From Tamilnaduibacter salinus (GTDB taxonomy: Bacteria; Pseudomonadota; Gammaproteobacteria; Pseudomonadales; Oleiphilaceae): DNA of 64,000 bases. Numbering within the stretch: the stretch's first letter is position 1; each line of letters opens with the position of its first letter. This document shows positions 60,123-64,000 of the stretch, one piece after another. The notes beneath the pieces are model-generated. The model was not told the DNA's origin. It saw nothing but the letters and a program-made list of their open reading frames with translations, and searched no databases. A program made the translations under genes and the position numbers. The stretch lies in contig NZ_QEKQ01000001.1 of NCBI RefSeq assembly GCF_003096655.1, positions 496,001-560,000 on the forward strand, given 5' to 3'.

Positions 60123-62273
60123 TTACCGGAAGGATTCTCCGGACTCGGCTTTTTCAAGAAGCAATTTGGGCGGCTCGAAGCGGTCCCCAAACCGGGCTGC
60201 CAGTTCCCGGGCCCGCTCGGCGAACGCCCGCACCCCGTATTGGTTGATGAACTGGATTGCGCCACCGGTCCAGGGCGCGAAGCCGATGCCGAAAATGCTG
60301 CCGATGTTGGCGTCCTCGACGGTTCGCAGAACGCCCTCTTCCAGGCATCGCACGGTCTCGATGGCCTGGATGAACAGGATGCGGTCCTTGAGTGTCTGCA
60401 GATCGACGCTGTCGGCTTTGTCCGCATCGGTAAAGTGCTCGACAAGACCGGGCCAGAGGTACTTCTTGCCGGACTCCGGATACTCATAGAATCCGGCACC
60501 CGCCGCTTTGCCTTTACGGCCATGGGTGTCGACCATGGCGTCGGCGACGGCTTCGGCCGGATGTGGCTGCCAGGTGCCGCCAGCGGCTTCCAGATCCTTG
60601 CGGCTCTGATCGCGGATGTGTTGCATCAGCGTCAGGCTCACTTCGTCGCAGATTGCCAGTGGTCCGACCGGCATACCGGCCAGCAACCCGGCGTTCTCGA
60701 CACTGGACGGGTGAATCCCCTCACCGAGCATGGCGACGCCCTCGTTGACGAAGGTGCCGAACACGCGGGAGGTGAAGAACCCACGACTGTCGTTGACCAC
60801 GATCGGGATCTTGCCAATCTGCTGAACGTAGTCGAAGGCCTGAGCGAGCGTCTCATTTGATGTCTTCTGGCCAACGATAATCTCCACCAGTTGCATCTTG
60901 TCGACCGGTGAGAAGAAGTGCAGGCCGATAAAACGCTCCGGCCGCTCAGACGCCTGGGCGAGCTGGGTGATGGGAATGGTCGAGGTGTTGGAGGCGAAGA
61001 CGCCGGACGCATCCATGGCGGCCTCGGCTTCCTTTGTCACCGTTGCTTTCAGGTCGCTGTCTTCGAAGACCGCTTCAATCACCAGGTCGCATCCGGCCAG
61101 ATCGCTGGCCTCGGCCGTTGGGGTGATGCGGTCAAGCACCGCCTGCTTGTCATCCTCCGACATGCGACCACGGCTGACCTTCTTGGCGAGGACCTTCTCG
61201 GAATAGCCTTTCCCTTTCTCGGCATTCTCGGCAGAGACGTCTTTCAGAACCACATCCACGCCGCGGTTTGCGGTGGAGTGGGCAATGCCAGCCCCCATCA
61301 TTCCGGCGCCAAGGATGCCCACCTTTTTAAAGCGAGCCTGATCGACGCCTTGGGGGCGACTCTCACCGGCCTTGATCGCGTTGAGCTGGAACCAGAAGGT
61401 ACCGGTCATGTTCTTGGCGACCGGACCGACCACCAGCTCGGTGAAATACCGGGTCTCGATCTTCTCAGCGTTGTCGAAGTCCACCTGGGCGCCTTCGACG
61501 ACCGCGGACATGATGGCTTCCGGGGCCGGGTAACAGCCCTTGGTCTTCTGCTTGAGCATGGCCGGTGCAATGGTCAGCCGCTGGGCGACGGTCGGGTTCT
61601 GTGGGCCACCGCCGGGTATCTTGAAGCCTTTCCGGTCCCAGGGCTGTTGGCATTCGGGGTGCGCGTCAATGAAGGCCCGGGCCTTGGCCATCAGTGCGTC
61701 CCGGTCTTCGGCCAGTTCGTCAATGATGCCGGCCTTGATGGCTTTTGACGGTGACACCTTCTTGCCTTCCGTCAGGTAGGGCAGGCTGTTCTCCAGGCCG
61801 ATCATGCGCGGCAGGCGCTGTGTGCCGCCACCGCCGGGCAGCAGGCCAAGGGTGACCTCCGGCAGGCCGAGCTGGATGCGCTCATCGTCCAGCGCGATGC
61901 GGTGGTGGCAGGCCAGGCAAAGCTCCAGGCCGCCGCCGAGGGCCGTGCCGTTGATTGCGGCCACAACAGGCTTGCCGCAGGTTTCAATGGCGCGCATCTG
62001 CCCTTTGAGGTCGGCGATCATGCGCTCGAAGTCTTCGGCCTGGTCGCGTGTGACCTTGTAGAGCTCGTTGAGATCACCTCCGGCAAAAAACGTCTTTTTG
62101 CCAGAGGTGAGGATGATGCCCCGGATTCTCTCCAGATCCTTTTCCAGCCGGGCTGCTGTTTCGGTCAGCGCGGCCCGGAAGTCGGCGTTCATCGTGTTGG
62201 CGGACTGACCGGGCATGTCGATGGTCAGTGTGAGAATGTTCTGGTCGTCGATGTCGTAATGAATCGCACTCAT
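60123..62273 (-). CDS. Enoyl-CoA hydratase / 3-hydroxyacyl-CoA dehydrogenase (FadB/FadJ-like)
   Basis: The multifunctional beta-oxidation enzyme hydrates enoyl-CoA and oxidises 3-hydroxyacyl-CoA. In 716 residues: an N-terminal crotonase domain (oxyanion-hole glycines in TFFAGGDLNELY, and INGTALGGGLELCLACHH with the catalytic glutamate region LPEVTLGLLPGGGGTQRL). An NAD-binding Rossmann start (VGILGAGMMGAGIAHSTANRG, about 330) and HCDH domains (FIGLHFFSPVDKMQLVEII) follow. ATG 62273 gives the usual start; the frame extends to 62348 as shadow. It forms an operon with the thiolase upstream, like the FadIJ or PA1736-1737 pairs. Confidence 0.93.
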   Translation of the reverse strand: MSAIHYDIDDQNILTLTIDMPGQSANTMNADFRAALTETAARLEKDLERIRGIILTSGKKTFFAGGDLNELYKVTRDQAEDFERMIADLKGQMRAIETCGKPVVAAINGTALGGGLELCLACHHRIALDDERIQLGLPEVTLGLLPGGGGTQRLPRMIGLENSLPYLTEGKKVSPSKAIKAGIIDELAEDRDALMAKARAFIDAHPECQQPWDRKGFKIPGGGPQNPTVAQRLTIAPAMLKQKTKGCYPAPEAIMSAVVEGAQVDFDNAEKIETRYFTELVVGPVAKNMTGTFWFQLNAIKAGESRPQGVDQARFKKVGILGAGMMGAGIAHSTANRGVDVVLKDVSAENAEKGKGYSEKVLAKKVSRGRMSEDDKQAVLDRITPTAEASDLAGCDLVIEAVFEDSDLKATVTKEAEAAMDASGVFASNTSTIPITQLAQASERPERFIGLHFFSPVDKMQLVEIIVGQKTSNETLAQAFDYVQQIGKIPIVVNDSRGFFTSRVFGTFVNEGVAMLGEGIHPSSVENAGLLAGMPVGPLAICDEVSLTLMQHIRDQSRKDLEAAGGTWQPHPAEAVADAMVDTHGRKGKAAGAGFYEYPESGKKYLWPGLVEHFTDADKADSVDLQTLKDRILFIQAIETVRCLEEGVLRTVEDANIGSIFGIGFAPWTGGAIQFINQYGVRAFAERARELAARFGDRFEPPKLLLEKAESGESFR

Positions 62274-62299
62274 GGTAAAAAGTCCTTTGAAGTCCCGGC

Positions 62300-63508
62300 T
62301 TAGCAACGTTCGATGATGGTGGCGATACCCATGCCGCCACCCACGCACAGGGTGGCCAGGCCGTAGCGCTGGTCACGGCGCTCCAGCTCATCGAGCAGGG
62401 TGCCGAGAATCATGGCCCCTGTGGCACCGAGCGGGTGCCCCATGGCAATAGCGCCGCCGTTGACGTTGATCTTCTCGTCAGGAACGGACAGCTCCCGCTG
62501 GAACCGCATCACGACCGAGGCAAACGCCTCGTTGACCTCAAACAGGTCAATGTCCTCGGCGGTCAGACCGGCTTTTTCAAGCGCCTTTCGACTGGCCGGT
62601 GCCGGGCCGGTGAGCATGATGGTCGGATCGGTGCTGGTGACCGCGGTGGAAATGATCCGGGCCCGCGGGGTCAGGCCCATGGCGCGGCCTTTCTCCTCGC
62701 TGCCAATCAGCAGGGCAGTGGCACCATCCACCATGCCGGATGAATTGCCGGCGTGGTGCACGTGCTCGATCTTTTCAACGTGGTGGTACTTTTCGCGGGC
62801 CACCCCGTCGAAGCCCATTTCACCGATTTGCTGGAAAGAGGGCTTGAGCTGGCTCAGCGACTCCAGTGACGTACTGCCCCGGACATGCTCGTCACGGTCC
62901 AGGATGGTCACGCCGTTCTGGTCGGTCACCGGAATAATGGACCGCTTGAAGTAGCCGTTCTCCCAGGCGTTGGCCGCCTTCTTCTGGGACTGGACGGCGA
63001 AGTTGTCCACGTCCTCCCGGCTGAGTCCTTCCAGGGTGGCGATCAGGTCGGCGCCAATGCCCTGTGGCATGAAGCCGGTATGCAGGTTGGTGGCCGGATC
63101 GGTCGCCCATGCGCCTCCGTCAGAGCCCATTGGCACGCGGGACATGGACTCCACGCCGCCCGCGACGACCAGGTCTTCCCAGCCGGAGCGGACTTTCATG
63201 GCGGCCAGGTTGACCGCCTCCAGGCCGGAGGCGCAGAAGCGATTAAGCGTGACGCCAGCGACCACATCGTCCCAGTCGGCGGCCAGGGCGGCGGTTTTGG
63301 CGATGTCGGCACCCTGGTCACCGATTGCGGTCACACAGCCCATCACGATGTCGTCCACCTGTTTGGTGTCCAGCTCATTGCGGTTTTCCAACGCCTTGAG
63401 CACGGTCGTCAACAGGCTGATGGGTTTGACGCTGTGCAGCGAACCGTCCTTTTTGCCGCGCCCCCGTGGGGTGCGCACGGCGTCGAAAATGTAGGCGTCT
63501 GTGGTCAT
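62300..63508 (-). CDS. Acetyl-CoA C-acyltransferase (thiolase)
   Basis: A 402-residue thiolase that performs the last step of beta-oxidation. The nucleophilic cysteine lies in [13 protein letters not shown]. The VNEAFASVV and GHPLGATGA histidine motifs and the final cysteine in CVGGGMGIA are all present. It is first in the two-gene operon, 26 bases before the dehydrogenase. Chain-length preference, or an acetoacetyl-CoA role, cannot be judged from sequence. Confidence 0.94.
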   Translation of the reverse strand: MTTDAYIFDAVRTPRGRGKKDGSLHSVKPISLLTTVLKALENRNELDTKQVDDIVMGCVTAIGDQGADIAKTAALAADWDDVVAGVTLNRFCASGLEAVNLAAMKVRSGWEDLVVAGGVESMSRVPMGSDGGAWATDPATNLHTGFMPQGIGADLIATLEGLSREDVDNFAVQSQKKAANAWENGYFKRSIIPVTDQNGVTILDRDEHVRGSTSLESLSQLKPSFQQIGEMGFDGVAREKYHHVEKIEHVHHAGNSSGMVDGATALLIGSEEKGRAMGLTPRARIISTAVTSTDPTIMLTGPAPASRKALEKAGLTAEDIDLFEVNEAFASVVMRFQRELSVPDEKINVNGGAIAMGHPLGATGAMILGTLLDELERRDQRYGLATLCVGGGMGIATIIERC

Positions 63509-63716
63509 CGAGGAACCTCTTGTCTGTTGCGAACGCGCCGTGGATGCGGCGCGGCGATGGCTGAAACCGTGTCACGATAGCGCCCGGTGCCCGGCCCGGT
63601 AATGGCGAGGCTCGCCAACTGAATTGACTAAACAGCTCATCGAACTGTGGGGCTGGCCTGACAGATCGGTTATCAGGACCTAGGATGACAGTATCGCGGA
63701 CAGATGGGGAGCAGTC

Positions 63717-63983
63717 ATGTCTTTGCGGGATGGTATTGATAATTTCTACGAGCGACTGGTAGCGGACGAGGTGGATCGACAGCGTGAGCCCGGCGACGAG
63801 CCGGACTTTCTTGAGGATGTGATGTGCGTGTCCCTCAACGCCCTGCCGCCGCGCTACTACCGTCACAGCATCGATATGATGTTCTATCTGTCGGCCATGG
63901 AGATGGCAGAGATGGAAGAGCGGGTTTCACGGGCTGTGACCGACGCTTTTGCGTACGTTCGCGGTCACACCCGGTCCGATTAG
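63717..63983 (+). CDS. Small ComFB-like protein
   Basis: An 88-residue protein with the ComFB family pattern: FLEDVMCVSLNALPPRYYRH in the middle, flanked by helices. ComFB-domain proteins have no enzymatic motif; cyanobacterial members bind cyclic dinucleotides. Whether this one binds c-di-GMP is inference. The ATG 63717 is preceded by GGGGAG. It lies at the window's right end, with the beta-oxidation operon divergent on the left; the 208-base gap between them shows no further gene. Confidence 0.72.
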   Translation: MSLRDGIDNFYERLVADEVDRQREPGDEPDFLEDVMCVSLNALPPRYYRHSIDMMFYLSAMEMAEMEERVSRAVTDAFAYVRGHTRSD

Positions 63984-64000
63984 GCGACAGAATCAGGTGG

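Noticed and set aside
60052-60489. Plus-strand open frame opposite the dehydrogenase 3' end
   Set aside because: Serine/arginine-rich shadow with no start signal; the hairpin at 60087-60112 and the minus-strand gene explain the region.
1-64000. CRISPR arrays, tRNA or rRNA genes, prophage
   Set aside because: No regularly spaced repeats, no tRNA-like TTCGANNC clover-leaf context outside genes, and no phage structural or integrase genes were seen.

Overview
The window reads as one contiguous chromosomal segment of a polarly flagellated gammaproteobacterium. The order fliG-H-I-J ... fliK-L-M-N-O-P-Q-R-flhB ... flhA-flhF-fleN-fliA-cheY-Z-A-B-motC-motD-parC-parP-cheW ... ccmA-I is the Pseudomonas/Marinobacter/Vibrio polar-flagellum arrangement. 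GC content is high, genes are tightly packed with many 1-10 base overlaps, and several proteins look closest to the Marinobacter/Pseudomonas side. The species cannot be named from sequence alone. No rRNA, tRNA, CRISPR array, prophage or intact insertion sequence was seen.

Region 1 (1-13.1 kb) holds the flagellar switch, export and rod genes. A three-gene HsbA-HsbR-HptB type partner-switching module sits between fliJ and fliK. Region 2 (13.1-17.5 kb) is a non-flagellar insertion between flhB and flhA: selO, an LCM-like methyltransferase, uraA and upp. Region 3 (17.6-32.3 kb) holds flhA, the polar-number/placement genes flhF and fleN, sigma-28, the chemotaxis signalling genes, a second-type stator (motC/motD), the ParC/ParP array-positioning pair, cheW and a DUF2802 gene. 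On the opposite strand follows a small operon of a FliK-like and an FhlB-like protein. Four sites with the sigma-54 spacing GG-N10-GC lie upstream of hsbA, fliK, flhA and cheW, which fits an RpoN/FleQ-type flagellar hierarchy.

Region 4 (34.0-41.2 kb) is a complete System I cytochrome c maturation operon, ccmABCDEFGHI. It meets tail to tail, with no spacer, a six-gene MoxR/Bat (aerotolerance-type) operon on the minus strand (41.2-48.1 kb). Region 5 (48.3-64 kb) holds the large NAD-dependent glutamate dehydrogenase, a beta-carbonic anhydrase, a secreted DUF6160-like protein with an unusual A-rich leader, exonuclease I, an XRE-type regulator, the Prc protease, a two-gene beta-oxidation operon and a small ComFB-like protein.

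The least expected structures are two palindromic, CTAG-flanked non-coding elements that look like MITEs. One is inserted exactly at the motD stop codon. The other lies within the last codons of the carbonic anhydrase gene and has changed its C-terminus. They differ in sequence but share a TGGTT apical loop. Other points of interest are an FlhB with NPSH instead of NPTH at the autocleavage site, a three-fold acidic repeat in the CheA linker, and a cluster of AAN triplets upstream of the DUF6160-like gene that could bind Hfq.
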